Assembly (NCBI GenBank): GCA_963823675.1
Contig: CAWGMT010000018.1
Span: 6,348 to 70,347, forward strand
Length of the DNA stretch: 64,000 nucleotides
Source: CAWGMT01 sp963823675
Lineage (GTDB): Bacteria > Planctomycetota > Planctomycetia > Isosphaerales > Isosphaeraceae
Direction: 5' to 3'
Shown: positions 48,710 through 58,957 of the stretch, piece after piece
Layout of the letters: each line of letters begins with the position of its first letter
Numbering within the stretch: the stretch's first letter is position 1
Made by a program: the position numbers and the translations under genes
The notes under the pieces: model-generated
Database searches by the model: none
Seen by the model: the letters and a program-made list of their open reading frames with translations, nothing else
Told to the model about the DNA's origin: nothing

Positions 48710-50638
48710 ATGCAGGGATTGACTGTTAGTGTCGCTGCCTTGGTGTTCGCCGGCCTCGTGTGCGGACAGGCCGGCGCTCAGAGCGTCCCCGTTGCGGAAA
48801 AGAAACCGGTCACACTCGACGCTTTGCAGGCAGAGATCAAAGCCCTGAAAGCGCCGAGAGTCGCTTGGCGAGAGATCGACTGGAAGAGCTGTTTGCTCGA
48901 AGGGCTCCGCGAAGCGCGAGCCAAGAACAAGCCGGCCCTGCTCTGGGTCTTCATCGACCGTCCTATTGACGACGAGCGCTGCTGAGGGTATGCCGCACTC
49001 ACCCGTGAGGTGATATTCTCCAACGCCGACGTCATTCGCCGTGTGAACGCCGGTTTCGTGCCCGTCGCCCTCAAGGCCGGACTGATCAACAACCCGCCCG
49101 ACAACGACGAAGGCCGGCTCTATCGCGAAATCGGACGCTCGAAGATCCTTCCCCAGGGAATCTGTGTCGTCAACTCTGCGGGAAAAGTGCTCAACTGGGT
49201 CTTCATGTTCGACGACGACAAGAGCGTCCTTGACTTCCTCGACCATGCTCAGAAGCGGTTCGCCGAGTTTCCCGACGCGACCAAGCCGTTCCCCGCCGAG
49301 CGATACAAGGGGTTTCCGAGTCAGAAGCTCGCCGATGTCAACGACGGCGGCAAGGTCGTGCCGATGGTCGAGCGCCACCGCGAGGGGGAAAGCTGCCCGG
49401 CAAAGCCGCGCGTCCCGCTGGGGACCCTGCTGGCGCGGGTTTTTGGCCGGGCGCTCGACAAGGATGGCCAGCCCATCGCCGACACGGTGCGCCAGGAAAA
49501 TTATCTCGAGGACCGCTTCTACGTGCCCGTGGTCAGGCAAGAGGGGTTGGCGAAAGCGCTCGCCGCCGCCGGCACGAACCGCTTCAAGATCGACGACGAT
49601 CTGGCGAGGGTACTCATCGGCCATGCGTTCATGGGGGAACTCGACTTGAACCCCCTGGGCAACCTGAATGGCAGCAAGTGCGAGCACATGGACTGTGCGT
49701 TCTGGTGTCAAAAAATCGAGGCTGACGGCAACGGTCCTGTCTGGATCCGAATCGATGGCGAATCAGAGGTCGCGGGGGTCGCGGGGCGGGGCCAAGACGA
49801 CCATGGCGCACGCTGGCAGCACCGGGTCAAGCTCACCTGGGAGGGGTTGATCGAGATGAAGGGAAACCGGATGACTCGACTCCTTCTCCTGGCACGCGGT
49901 ACCGAGAAGTTAACGCGGGGAAACAAAAATGGGGAACCGGGTCGCCTACCGGGAGGCCAAGCCGTCTTCATTGACCTGGACAGCGGCGTCCGTTACGGCA
50001 TTATCGGCCTACCGGTCGCGGTTGAGGAAGCGGCCAGTGGGCATCAGGCGCAGATCCCCGACGAGGCCCGCAAAATGCTCCGGCACGAGTTTGGCGGCCC
50101 CTTCGTCGTGTCACGCGACCAAGTACAGGTGGAGCTGCACTTGACCGAGGAGCAGAAAGAAAAGCTGAACCAAAACCTGCTGGAATTGTTGCCCGATGCC
50201 GTGCAGTTCATTCAGAAGATAGAACGCCTGAACGGTGAGGAGCGCGCGCAACAATTCGGTGCCTATCGACACAAGGCACGCAAAAATCTTGCGGCTTTCT
50301 TGAAGGAAACGCTCAACAAAGACCAGCGCATACGTTTGCGCCAGTTGGAATTGAAACGCGAGGGGCTTCGTGATGGGGAGATCTGGGAACTTCTCCACCT
50401 TAAGCAAGACCAACGGAAGCAATTCATGGGTCTCATCATGCAGGCGCATCAGAAGATTCAGCCGCTACTCGAAGAGGCAAAAAAAACCGGCAACCTCAAG
50501 GAGGTTCAAGGCAAGGTGATCAAGATCCGCGATGACCTCGAAGCCGATCTACGCGCCAAGCTTTCGGATGACCAGAAATCGCAGTGGAAGGAAATGTTGG
50601 GCAAGCCGATGGACCCGGCGGCCTTGTTTGATTTGTAA
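48710..50638 (+). CDS. Exported thioredoxin-like protein with in-frame TGA (candidate selenoprotein)
   Basis: 642 codons if the TGA at 48983-48985 is read through. ATG 48710 follows aaaggaaagag. The signal peptide is SVAALVFAGLVCGQAGAQ. Residues about 45-135 match a thioredoxin-7-like fold: GLREARAKNKPALLWVFIDR, then DDERC-TGA-GYAALTREVIFSNADVI and RVNAGFVPVALK. Counting back from the VIFSNADV strand/helix, Cys91 and codon 92 fall where the first Cys of a CxxC site normally sits. The frame is identical before and after the TGA, unlike every other broken gene here. The rest contains KILPQGICVVNSAGKVLNWV and a C-terminal helical, charged region (LTEEQKEKLNQNLLELLPDA). Alternatives: a base substitution, or a true stop leaving a 91-residue fragment. 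Confidence 0.75.
48983..49012 (+). other. Possible SECIS-like stem-loop after the in-frame TGA
   Basis: After the TGA come gggtatgccg and then cactcacccgtgaggtg. This can pair as cac-tca / tga-g-gtg with one bulged G and a loop of about four to six bases (cccg or acccgt). The loop lies 16-21 bases beyond the TGA, about where bacterial SECIS loops lie, and a GU is available at the loop edge. The stem is short, so support is weak. Confidence 0.3.
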
Positions 50639-50903
50639 TTGTCCGGCGAGGACGTCATTCCCGGCTTCCGCTGTCTTGTGCGCGCGATCCTGCCGAAGCG
50701 CCTGCCGGCCGATACTGGTCCACAACCTCCGGAGGGGCCCAACGGCGTTCGCTAGGTGCGACGGAGCCCCGGCCGCCGAGTTGAGGACAACCCGATGCCG
50801 GGTTCCGGGGTTCCGGGGACACCACACGTGATTCGTCATTCCGGGCGGAGCAAGAACCAAAAACCAGGCGCTCGTTGTCCTTCCCCGTCCAGCGGCATCT
50901 CAG

Positions 50904-51911
50904 TCAGTCTCCTGCGGAATACCAGTTCAGCACTCGTAAGGCGCGCAGCGTGATCCACCGGCTCGGCCGGCCCTCGCCCTCGTCGGTCTCGACCGGCATG
51001 TCGCCGGAGTACCGGACCTCCAGCGGCCAGCGGCCAGCGCCGGCGCACTTCGACGCGACCAAGGCGATCGCCTCGGCCACGCGCCCGTCGGGTGCGACGC
51101 CGGCGCAGCGCAGGTACTCAAGACCCCGCAGGACGTCGTAGTGCCACCATGTCGGGAAGGCGAAGCGGGTCCATGCGGGATGGCCGCGCCCGCCACCAGG
51201 GCCGACCTTCTTGTCGAAGTCGATGAGCGCGCCGGTTGACCGCCGGCGGAAGAGTTGGCGCTCGAGCAGGTAGTCGTGCCCTCTGAAGCGGGCCGCGGTC
51301 ACCTGCGGGCTGCTCCCAACTCGCCTCTCGTGCTCGAGCAGGGCCTCCAGCACGCAAATCGTGGTGTTGAACGACGACCGCGTCGAGCCGTTGGCGGCCT
51401 CGCAGTTCCAGCCGCCGTCGGGTAGCTGCTCGGCGAGCAGCCGCTCGATGATGCCCCCGACATCCTGGTCGAAGTACGCGCCCACCGCCCCGACCTGTCC
51501 ATTGATACACGGCTCCAGCTCACCGGCGAAGAAGGGATAGGCATCGCACTCGGGCGGGCCGCAACCCTTCCAGGTCACGCCGTCACGGACGAGCCCCACC
51601 GCTCGACGTGCCTGGTCGCTCGAGGGATCGAGACCCAGGTCCCGTAGTAGCAAGAGAACGTGCATCGTCGAGTTCCATCCACGGTTCCACGCCGCGCCGC
51701 CCCACCGCCCGTCCGCCCCCTGGAGCGCGAGCAGCCGGGCGCCCGCGCCCTCGGTCGCGACCCGCGCGCGCTCGGCCGCGACCTCCTCCGCGGGCGCATC
51801 GGTCAGGTCCCTCATCACCTGCCAGCGGATCGAAGGGTCAGATTCAAGCAGCCAGCGTATGACCGATCTCTCGGGCTTCGGGACTTGCCGTTTGGGTGGA
51901 TTGGTCACCAT
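50904..51911 (-). CDS. Prenyltransferase/squalene-cyclase-like repeat protein
   Basis: 335 residues from ATG 51911 (MVTNPPKRQVPKPERSVI). It is made of alpha/alpha-barrel repeats with QW-like motifs: LLALQGADGRWGGAAWNRGW, LLAEQLPDGGWNCEAANGST and CAGAGRWPLEV. It has no DxDD or other cyclase catalytic motif that I can see, and no signal peptide. Close relatives are widespread in actinobacteria and other phyla and are annotated as squalene-cyclase-like without known activity. It starts directly at the break point of the DUF5615 remnant, five bases beyond its last recognisable codon. Confidence 0.78.
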   Translation of the reverse strand: MVTNPPKRQVPKPERSVIRWLLESDPSIRWQVMRDLTDAPAEEVAAERARVATEGAGARLLALQGADGRWGGAAWNRGWNSTMHVLLLLRDLGLDPSSDQARRAVGLVRDGVTWKGCGPPECDAYPFFAGELEPCINGQVGAVGAYFDQDVGGIIERLLAEQLPDGGWNCEAANGSTRSSFNTTICVLEALLEHERRVGSSPQVTAARFRGHDYLLERQLFRRRSTGALIDFDKKVGPGGGRGHPAWTRFAFPTWWHYDVLRGLEYLRCAGVAPDGRVAEAIALVASKCAGAGRWPLEVRYSGDMPVETDEGEGRPSRWITLRALRVLNWYSAGD

Positions 51912-51915
51912 CTTC

Positions 51916-52035
51916 CTGCTCGTCCGTGGTCCGGTTTGCGTCGGGCAAGTCCAGCTTGTGAATGGCATTGCAAGCGGTGGCAGCCAGCCATACCGTCATC
52001 AGCCGCGGGCGCTGCGCGTCCACCAGGAAGTTCAA
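51916..52035 (-). pseudogene. Truncated DUF5615 PIN-like toxin
   Basis: TTG start at 52035: NFLVDAQRPRLMTVWLAATA, then HKLDLPDANRTTDEQ. This is the first 40 residues of the DUF5615 PIN-like toxin family (normal length about 115). Similarity ends at 51916, just before the start of the cyclase-like gene, and the open frame then reads that gene in the wrong phase to a stop at 51844. It overlaps the DUF433 stop (TTGA). Confidence 0.75.
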
Positions 52036-52169
52036 CAGCTCACCGGCTGGAGGCGACGCGTCTGGACCAGCCGGGCGGCGAACGCCAGGGCGGCAAACAG
52101 ATCCTCGCGCTCGAGATCCGTGCAGTCAGCCAGAACTGAGACGACCTCTGCACGAATCGTCGTCCCCGG
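52032..52169 (-). pseudogene. DUF433 antitoxin remnant
   Basis: The frame gives PGTTIRAEVVSVLADCTDLE, then REDLFAALAFAARLVQTRRL and a stop at 52032. DLxREDxxAALAFAA is the C-terminal helix pair of DUF433 antitoxins, which are encoded directly upstream of DUF5615 toxins. The N-terminal half and a start codon are not visible, so this is a partial or decayed gene. Confidence 0.65.
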
Positions 52170-52569
52170 CGCCAGCTTGGCGGTCCGGCTGGCGCGAGTC
52201 GTTCCATTCTACACCACCGGGATGCCGTGGGGAGCCTCTACGCGAAAAAGGTGACGCTCTACGCTATCCCTTGCAAGGCAAGGAGTTGTGAATTGAATTG
52301 CACCAAGGGCGGCCTGGATTGGGATTAGAAGGAGACGCCCGTCGTGCCACGCGTACCGCGTTCTTTTTGCAGTTTAAGAGGCGACACCGTGGCGAGTCCG
52401 CGATTCAGCGCATGAACCGAACGCAGGCCGGCGCCTGGACGTTTTCTACCAACTCGAGCGCACAGGCAATTCGGTAGGGTCCAGCCACATCTGTGCGAGG
52501 AGTCTGGAAGGTCGGTATCCTTATCAAATGTCCCATCACTGAATACCTGACATGGGAAGAGGCTGCATC

Positions 52570-55197
52570 ATGAAAGCTCTTCGCGTCGCGTTCCGGCTGG
52601 GGCTGCTGCTCGGGTTAGGGCTCGCGATGCCGGTGATGCCCACGATGGCACAGACCACGCCACCGAAGGGAGATCAACCCCCCGCGCCGGGACTGATCAA
52701 GCTGACCGGCGACGACGAGAAACGAGCCAAGCAACTGGAGGAGCCGATCGACAAGGCCCTGAAGGCCGATCGCTGGGACGAGGCGATTGCGCGAGCAGAG
52801 GAACTAGTTACCTTGAGGAAGCGGGACCAGGGGGCCAAGCACTTCGAGACGGTGGATGCAGAGTGGCGCTTGAAAACGTTGCGCCGGGTGGCCTCGATGA
52901 CGGACCAGGATCGAGCCGCCTACCGGTCGGCCGCGACCATGAATGAGCAAGGGGAAGGCCTCTTCGCAAGGGGGAAATACGCGGCGAGCCAGCAGCTCTT
53001 TGAGAAAGCGCTGGAGATACGCCGGCGCTTGCTCGGCGACGACCACCCTGACAGCGTCCGGAGCTACAACGATCTGGCGCTCTCCCTCACTTCCCAGGGG
53101 AGATATGCCCTCGCCCAGCCGCTCCTCGAGAAGGTACTCGAGATCGAACGACGCCTTCTCGCCGACAACTCCCCCGTCACCGCCCAAGGTTACAACAATC
53201 TGGCGTACGTGATCTTCCTGCAGGGCAAGCACGCGCAAGAGATCTGCCGCCGCACGCTCACCGACGACCACCCATACACAGCCAAAGGTTATGGTAGCCT
53301 GGCGCGGAACCTCCACGCCCAGGGGAAGGATGCCCGGGCCCAGCCGCTTTACGAGAAGTCGCTGGAGATTCATCGTCGGTTGCTCACCGACAACCACCCC
53401 GACACCGCATTGAGCTACAATACCATCGCGGCCAACCTCTACGGCCAGGGGAAATATATCGAGGCGAAAGACCGATTGCGGAGTGCGGTCGATTGCTTCG
53501 ATAAGGCGCGGCTGCGGGTCGCCTTCACGGGTCTAGAACCTGCGGGAACGAACGAGTCGCCGCGCCCCATTTTCGCTGCCGTTCTCGCCCGGCTAGGTCA
53601 GCCGGCCGAGGCATGGCAGTCGCTGGCGGAAGACCTCGGCCGCGGTTTGCTCGATGAGCTGGCCAGTCGCCGGGACGGCCGGCTTGTTTCGGCTGAGCGA
53701 GCCCGGCTGCGGGAGTTGACCGCCGCACTGGAGGGGCTCGACAAGCTGGTCGAAGCACTCCCAAGGGACTCGACCAGGCCGAGCGGGCCGAGCGATTCGA
53801 CGACCTGAAGCGCCAGCGCGATCTGGCCGGCATCGCCTTGGGTGAGTTTCAGACCAAGCTCTTTCGGGACTATGGCCCGCTGGCGGGGCAGGCCGCGAAC
53901 CTCCGGGAAATTCAGGTCGCGCAGCCGGCCGACCGTGCCCTGGTCGCCTGGGTCGATATCGCACCCGTGGGGCCCGGCGCGGCGGACCCCGACGGCGAAC
54001 ACTGGGGCGTCGTCGTACGCTCCCGAGGCACTCCGGCCTGGGTCCCGATCGCGGGTACCGGTCGCAACGGGCTCTGGACCAAAGATGACACCGAGCTCGC
54101 CAACCGAGTCCGCACGGAGTTGCGGCGGCGACCCGGCGCCAGCTTGTCAAACCTGGCGCCCCTTCTCGAGCGATTGCGCAGCCCGGCGCCTTGCGCCGCT
54201 GGCCAGGGCCCTGGGTGCCACGGCCGACGGCCAGCCGCCGGCCCGGAGGCTCGTCGTCCTTCCCTCACGTGCCATGGCTGGCATTCCGAGCGAAGCGCTC
54301 TTGACCGACGACGACACCCGCGCGGTGAGCTATGCCCCGTGGGCGACCATCTTCAAGTTTCTGCGGGAGCGGCCCCGGCTCGACCGCCATGCCGGCCTGC
54401 TGGCTCTGGGCAACCCCGTCTACGAGCGGCCCGGCAGCGGGGTGGTGTTCGACCCCACGCCGGCTCCGGAGGCCATTGCCGCGATTCTCGCGATGACCCA
54501 GTCACTGGCCCGAGCGCGATCGGATGACGAAGAGTTCGCCCCGCTGCCGGGCACGCGCTACGAGGTCGAGGCCCTCGCTCAACTCTTCAAGTCCGATGAC
54601 CGGCCGAGCCACACCCTGCTCGCGGCCGACGCCAGCGAGGACGAGCTGGACCGCCTGGCCGCGTCGGGCGAGCTGGGGCGGTTCGGCTTCATCCACCTGG
54701 CAACGCACGGGGTGATCGACGAGGCGATTCCGCAGCGATCGGCGGTGATCTTGACCCAGACCGGCTTGCCCGATCCACTGGAACAGGTATTGAACAAGAA
54801 ACCAGTCTACGACGGTCGGCTGGTCGTCAGGGAAATCCAGCGTACGTGGGACCTGAACGCCAAACTGGTAACGCTGTCGGCGTGCGAGACCGCCCTCGGC
54901 CGTGACGCTGGTGGTGACGGTTTCGTGGGGTTTACACAGGCACTCTTGATGTCCGGTGCGCGGAGCGTCTGCCTGTGGAGCCAAGGACCTGCAGATCAGA
55001 GTCCGGCGTCGACGGACGACCGGCCCGACGCCTCTTGGGTCGGTTCCAAACACCTCGGGGAACTTGCCAATCGCTCGAGACTGCTGAACACGGCCGGAAT
55101 TGTCGGATTTCGCGCAGAGACGGCCGTCGCCAGACCTTCGTTATTGGCCCGCCCCGTGGGGGCAACCACATATCGGCCCAGGGCAACGCCCCGGTAA
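52570..55197 (+). CDS. Exported TPR-CHAT domain protein (two frameshifts, altered C-terminus)
   Basis: About 875 residues. ATG 52570 follows ggaagagg, with a signal peptide (FRLGLLLGLGLAMPVMPTMA). Five or so Kinesin-light-chain-type TPRs (KALEIRRRLLGDDHPDSVRS, KVLEIERRLLADNSPVTAQG, KSLEIHRRLLTDNHPDTALS) lead to a caspase-like CHAT domain with catalytic His in FIHLATHGV (about 54690) and Cys in LSACETALGRDAGGDGFVGF (about 54880). Breaks near 53767 and 54180. After SGARSVCLW (about 54970) the normal CHAT ending (helix after the SLW-V-D segment) is replaced by unrelated sequence running into a repeat, so the C-terminus is truncated or another indel is present. Probably a protease of a signalling or cell-death type. 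Partner unknown. Confidence 0.83.
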
Positions 55198-55350
55198 TGA
55201 GCGGAAATCGAACGAAATAGAGCTCTCAAGGGGCGGCACGATCGAAGCGATGTTTCGCCCCTTCAGGGCAGAGGTGCTTTGGTCAAGATTCACGTACCCA
55301 GGGCGTTGCCCTGGGCTGATTTGTTGCGGCCCCTTCGGGGCCAAATCCAA
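55145..55350. repeat. Cluster of dispersed palindromic repeats
   Basis: Two copies in inverted arrangement: 55155-55195 (ccgtgggggcaaccacatatcggcccagggcaacgcc region) and 55290-55350 (cccagggcgttgccctgggc, then ggccccttcggggccaaatc). The palindrome cccagggcgttgccctggg is perfect apart from its centre. The copy at 18671-18735 belongs to the same family. The left copy forms the last coding part of the CHAT gene, which suggests insertion into it. The rest of 55198-55556 has no gene. Confidence 0.75.
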
Positions 55351-55556
55351 AACAGCGCAACACCAAAACTGCCGCTCTGGGCCGCTTTCCGGTCCTCGGT
55401 CCGTCCCTGGGCCTTGACCTGATCGACTCGCTCTTTGATCAAAGCAGAGAACCGCCAAGACGATCGCGATCGTCCGGACCTCGCGGACGTCCTGTTGCAT
55501 GATCGGTGCTCCGGCAGATGAGTACCGCTGCGCTCGCCAGTCAATTCGGTTCGCCC

Positions 55557-56577
55557 TTAAACCGCGCTGCGGAAATAGATGACATCGCCGTCCTTGACGA
55601 TGTAATCCTTGCCTTCGAGCCGTTGCAGGTGCTTGGCCTTGGCGTCCTTGAGTGTGGCGGCGTCCTTGAGCTCGTCGTACGCCGTTACTTCGGCGCGGAT
55701 GAAGCCCTTGGCGAGATCGGTGTGGATCTTACCGGCGGCTTCCACGGCGGTCGCGCCGCGCTCGAGGTTCCAGCCCCGTGTCTCGGGTTCGCCGGCGGTG
55801 AAGAACGTGATGATGCCGACGGCATCGTAACCGCGACGGATGATCCGATCGCGGCCCAGGTCGCTCAAGCCCAGATCGGCCATGAAGGCCGCCCGAAGTT
55901 CGGGCTCGAGCTGCGCCAGCTCGAGCTCGAGCTTGGCGTCGATCGCCAGAGCCTCCGGCGCGATCGCTCGCAACGACTCGGGGACCTCGTGCCCCAAAAT
56001 GGCATTCAACACGACCACCTCGGGCTTGTCGGTCAGGAGCCCGAATGACCGCAGTGGTTTCTTGTCGTCGACGGAGAGCCCGAGCGAAGCGACCGTCTTG
56101 CCCTCCTCGAGAACCGCCTGAACTTGCTTGACGACCACCAGCTCCTTCGAGAGCTGTTCGCGGTCGGGCCGGGGCTTCTTGAGGCTCGCTTCGAGCCGTT
56201 CCACGCGGCTGGTGACGACGCCCAAGTCGGCGAAGAGAATCTCGTCGCGAAACGCGGAGAGCTCGACCGCGGGATCGCCGCCCGAAAATCCGTTCAAGAC
56301 CACCAGCAGGGCGTCGCCCTCGCGGATCAGGGCGAGCCGCTGGGGGTTGTCGGCGTGAGACCCGGGCATGAGGCCCGGCGTATCGAGGAACTCGACGGTA
56401 GCCGGTGTCACCTTCTTGGGATTGTGAAGAGCTGCCAGATGGTCCAGCCTGGGGTCGGTAAGGGTTGCGATCCCCACCTGACCCGAGTGGATTTTCCCGG
56501 GATCGGGACGAGCTCCCGTCAGGAGGTGAAACAACGTGCTCTTGCCGCTCCCCGCAAAACCAACGATTCCTGCGCAT
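55557..56577 (-). CDS. YchF/Obg-like GTPase with TGS domain (frame break at the start)
   Basis: About 340 residues. Walker A GFAGSGKSTLFHLLTG, switch/G3 FLDTPGLMPGSHADNPQR (DTPG), a coiled-coil insertion (LGVVTSRVERLEASLKKPRP) and VVVLNAILGHE in the G4 region (no clear NKxD). The protein ends with a TGS-type domain (GATAVEAAGKIHTDLAKGFI, KDYIVKDGDVIYFRSAV). YchF proteins bind ATP or GTP and associate with ribosomes. Here the G1 loop GFAGSGKS replaces the usual LPNVGKS, so it is a divergent subgroup. The natural start is ATG 56577 behind aagagg, one base out of frame with the body. The open frame without that start extends to 56672. Confidence 0.85.
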
Positions 56578-56679
56578 TCCTCTTGGTTCCCCGTTTGCTG
56601 AAATTGGCTTGGTGCCGCTCGGCGGGCTGGCGGTCGAGGGCCGTCATCACGATCGTCCCCGCCAGCCAGCACGGGAGCT

Positions 56680-58942
56680 TCAGATACGTTTCAAGCTGGA
56701 TTCGAGCGAGTCCAGTTGCCCGTCGAGCTCGGCGAGGTCCGCCGGTTCCAGCTCGAGATGGCCGAACCTCACTCGGTAAAACGCGTCGACCACCTGCTCG
56801 GGAACGCCGCTGACCGGCTGGGTGGCAATGCCCTGGTTGGTCAGAAACGTGCGGGCACGTCCCGCGAACTCGCTCTGGGTCTCGGCGGGCGTGCGGTTCA
56901 GCTCATGCTCCGCGAGCAACTGCGCCATCCGCCGGTAGAAGAGGATCCCCGCCGACCTCGAGGTCGTATCGAGCTGGGGCCCGCGCAGCCATGCGACGAC
57001 CAGTCGCGCCAGCCGCAAACCCAGGTGTGCCAGGCCAGCCAGCAGGCTGCAGCCGATGAACGTGACCACGAAGCCGCGGATGCTGATCAAGGAGCTGACG
57101 TCGGGAAAGTGAAACAGGAACCTGAGCCCCCGGCGCAGCCACCCTCCGAGCTTCCTGTACTGCCTTTGAATCTCGCGCACCATCTCGCGCATCGGAGTAT
57201 AAATCAGACGTTTTTGCCGTTCACCGTCATAGCCGACAACATAGAAAATCCAGACGTGCCGGATCAGGTCGGTCAACGGCCTGAAGTTGCCCGCGATGCC
57301 GCCGACCTGCGCAATCGACTCCTGTCGCTCGGTGCCCGGCGTGGGGTCCAGTACGATCCAGATGGGAGTCTTCTCGCTGTCGGGCTCCGGCCCGGCATAA
57401 GCCTCGACCCAGCTATGTGCGTGCTTCTGGCGGCACGTTCATCGTCTGGGTCAAGTCGCTAAAGTCACCGCCCTTGAAGCCGATGACGATCCGTGCAGGT
57501 ATGTCGATCGATCGCAGCAGGAGGGCCAGCGCGCTGGCGAAATACTCGCAATGACCTTGCTTGCGGTTGACCAGGAAATCCTCGACCGGATCGAGGGTGG
57601 GGTCGATGACGTCCATGCGCAAGCTGTAGTTGTACTGGCCGGAATCCCGCAGGAATGCCTCGATCGCATGCGCGCGACGGGCGATCGCATCGGGATCGTC
57701 CCAGGGAATCGCGGCGACGATCGGCTCGGCGATCTTCCGCAGCCGCGCCTTGAGCTCCTCGGGGATGGAGAGCAGGACCTCGGTGTGAAATTCGCTCGGA
57801 CACACCTCGTTCCGCTGATGCGCGGTCGGATCGGCATCGGAATCCACGATGTAATCATAGGCGCCGCCGCGCGCATCCGGGCGGAAGAGCGTGCCGTCGA
57901 TCGGATTCATGTAAGGCGCGAGTTGGCTGGGAGCATCCGTACCCATGCCCCGCACCGGACGGATGGCGAAGAGGGTGTTGGAATCGTTGGGCTCGAGCTT
58001 GATGACCTGACGAATCTGGTGGCGCCGCTTGCCGCCGCGATCAGGGGGCATCTTGACGACCGTCTGGCTCCGTTGAGCTTGTCGCCGCCAATACCCCTTT
58101 TCGTAATGAATCAGCGTGACTCCCCGCCAGAGGAGCTCGGTTTCGGGGCGGATCGTCTTGCCGTCTTCATCACTCAACTCGACGGTCATGACAACCGCGT
58201 CGTTCTCGAGGATTTCACCGAGCTGGCCCAACTGGACTTCTTCGTCAAATCCGGTGAGATGCTTGCCGATCGGGGCAGCCGATTGCCCGCGCGTCGCGCC
58301 CGCCTGACGGGGCAGCACCAGGAAAATGAGCCCGCCGACCGCGAGCGTGCCGACCATCATCCGCAGACTCGCGATCATGTAGTAAGGGGTATAAAGCCCT
58401 CGATAAGGGTCGGCCGAGCTCTTCCGCAGCTCGTAAGTTTCCCCTCCCGCCATGGCAGGCAAGAGCCGCTGCGCCTCACGCTGCAAGAAAAACTGGCTGA
58501 GCACCCAGATCGCCAGCATCCCCCAGAGAATCAGCCACGTCCCGATCTGTTCGCTCTGGCTGATGACCGCCCCGATCAAAACTTGCATGAGCGCAAGCGC
58601 AATGAGAAACCAATCGTCCCTCGCCCGCTTCGGCAAGAAAAAGTTGATCAATTGAAGATAGACCAGCCAGTGCCCCAGCGAGCGGATCATCTGCGAGTCG
58701 TCGAGCTTGTACTCGAAATAGAGCACGCCGACGGTGGCGAGGGCGGCGAGACTCGCCACTTGCCTGGGCAAGCCCCAGCGCGGCACTCGGTCGACCGTGC
58801 AAAGCGCCAGCGCTCCCGCACATGCCACGGCCAGGGGGTAGAGCTTGGCGGACGGCGCATATCCGCCCTCGGTGGTCAAAGCGATGGTGGCGACCAGCAT
58901 CAAGACGTAGAAGGTGCCGCGGTAGACAAGATAGCTGTTCAC
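56680..58942 (-). CDS. TgpA-like membrane transglutaminase (one frameshift)
   Basis: About 753 residues. Six or more N-terminal transmembrane helices (YVLMLVATIALTTEGG, WLVYLQLINFFL, DDWFLIALALMQVLIGAVIS, WLILWGMLAIWVLSQFFL) form the DUF3488 region. The transglutaminase-like domain has catalytic Cys in KQGHCEYFASALALLLRSID, His in AHSWVEAY and Asp in VLDPTPG. One more helix (FVVTFIGCSLLAGLAHLGL) precedes a C-terminal DUF4129-like segment. A break near 57420 falls between VPPE and HAHSWVEA. It is the last gene of a moxR-DUF58-tgpA operon, with 15 bases to the DUF58 stop. The physiological substrate is unknown in this group. Confidence 0.9.
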
Positions 58943-58957
58943 GTGCCGCGCGCTCCG

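Noticed and set aside
48983..48985. TGA recoded as Trp or Gly throughout the genome
   Set aside because: TGA ends several intact genes at the right place (for example the sigma factor at 14951-14953 and the DUF1559 gene at 36921-36923).
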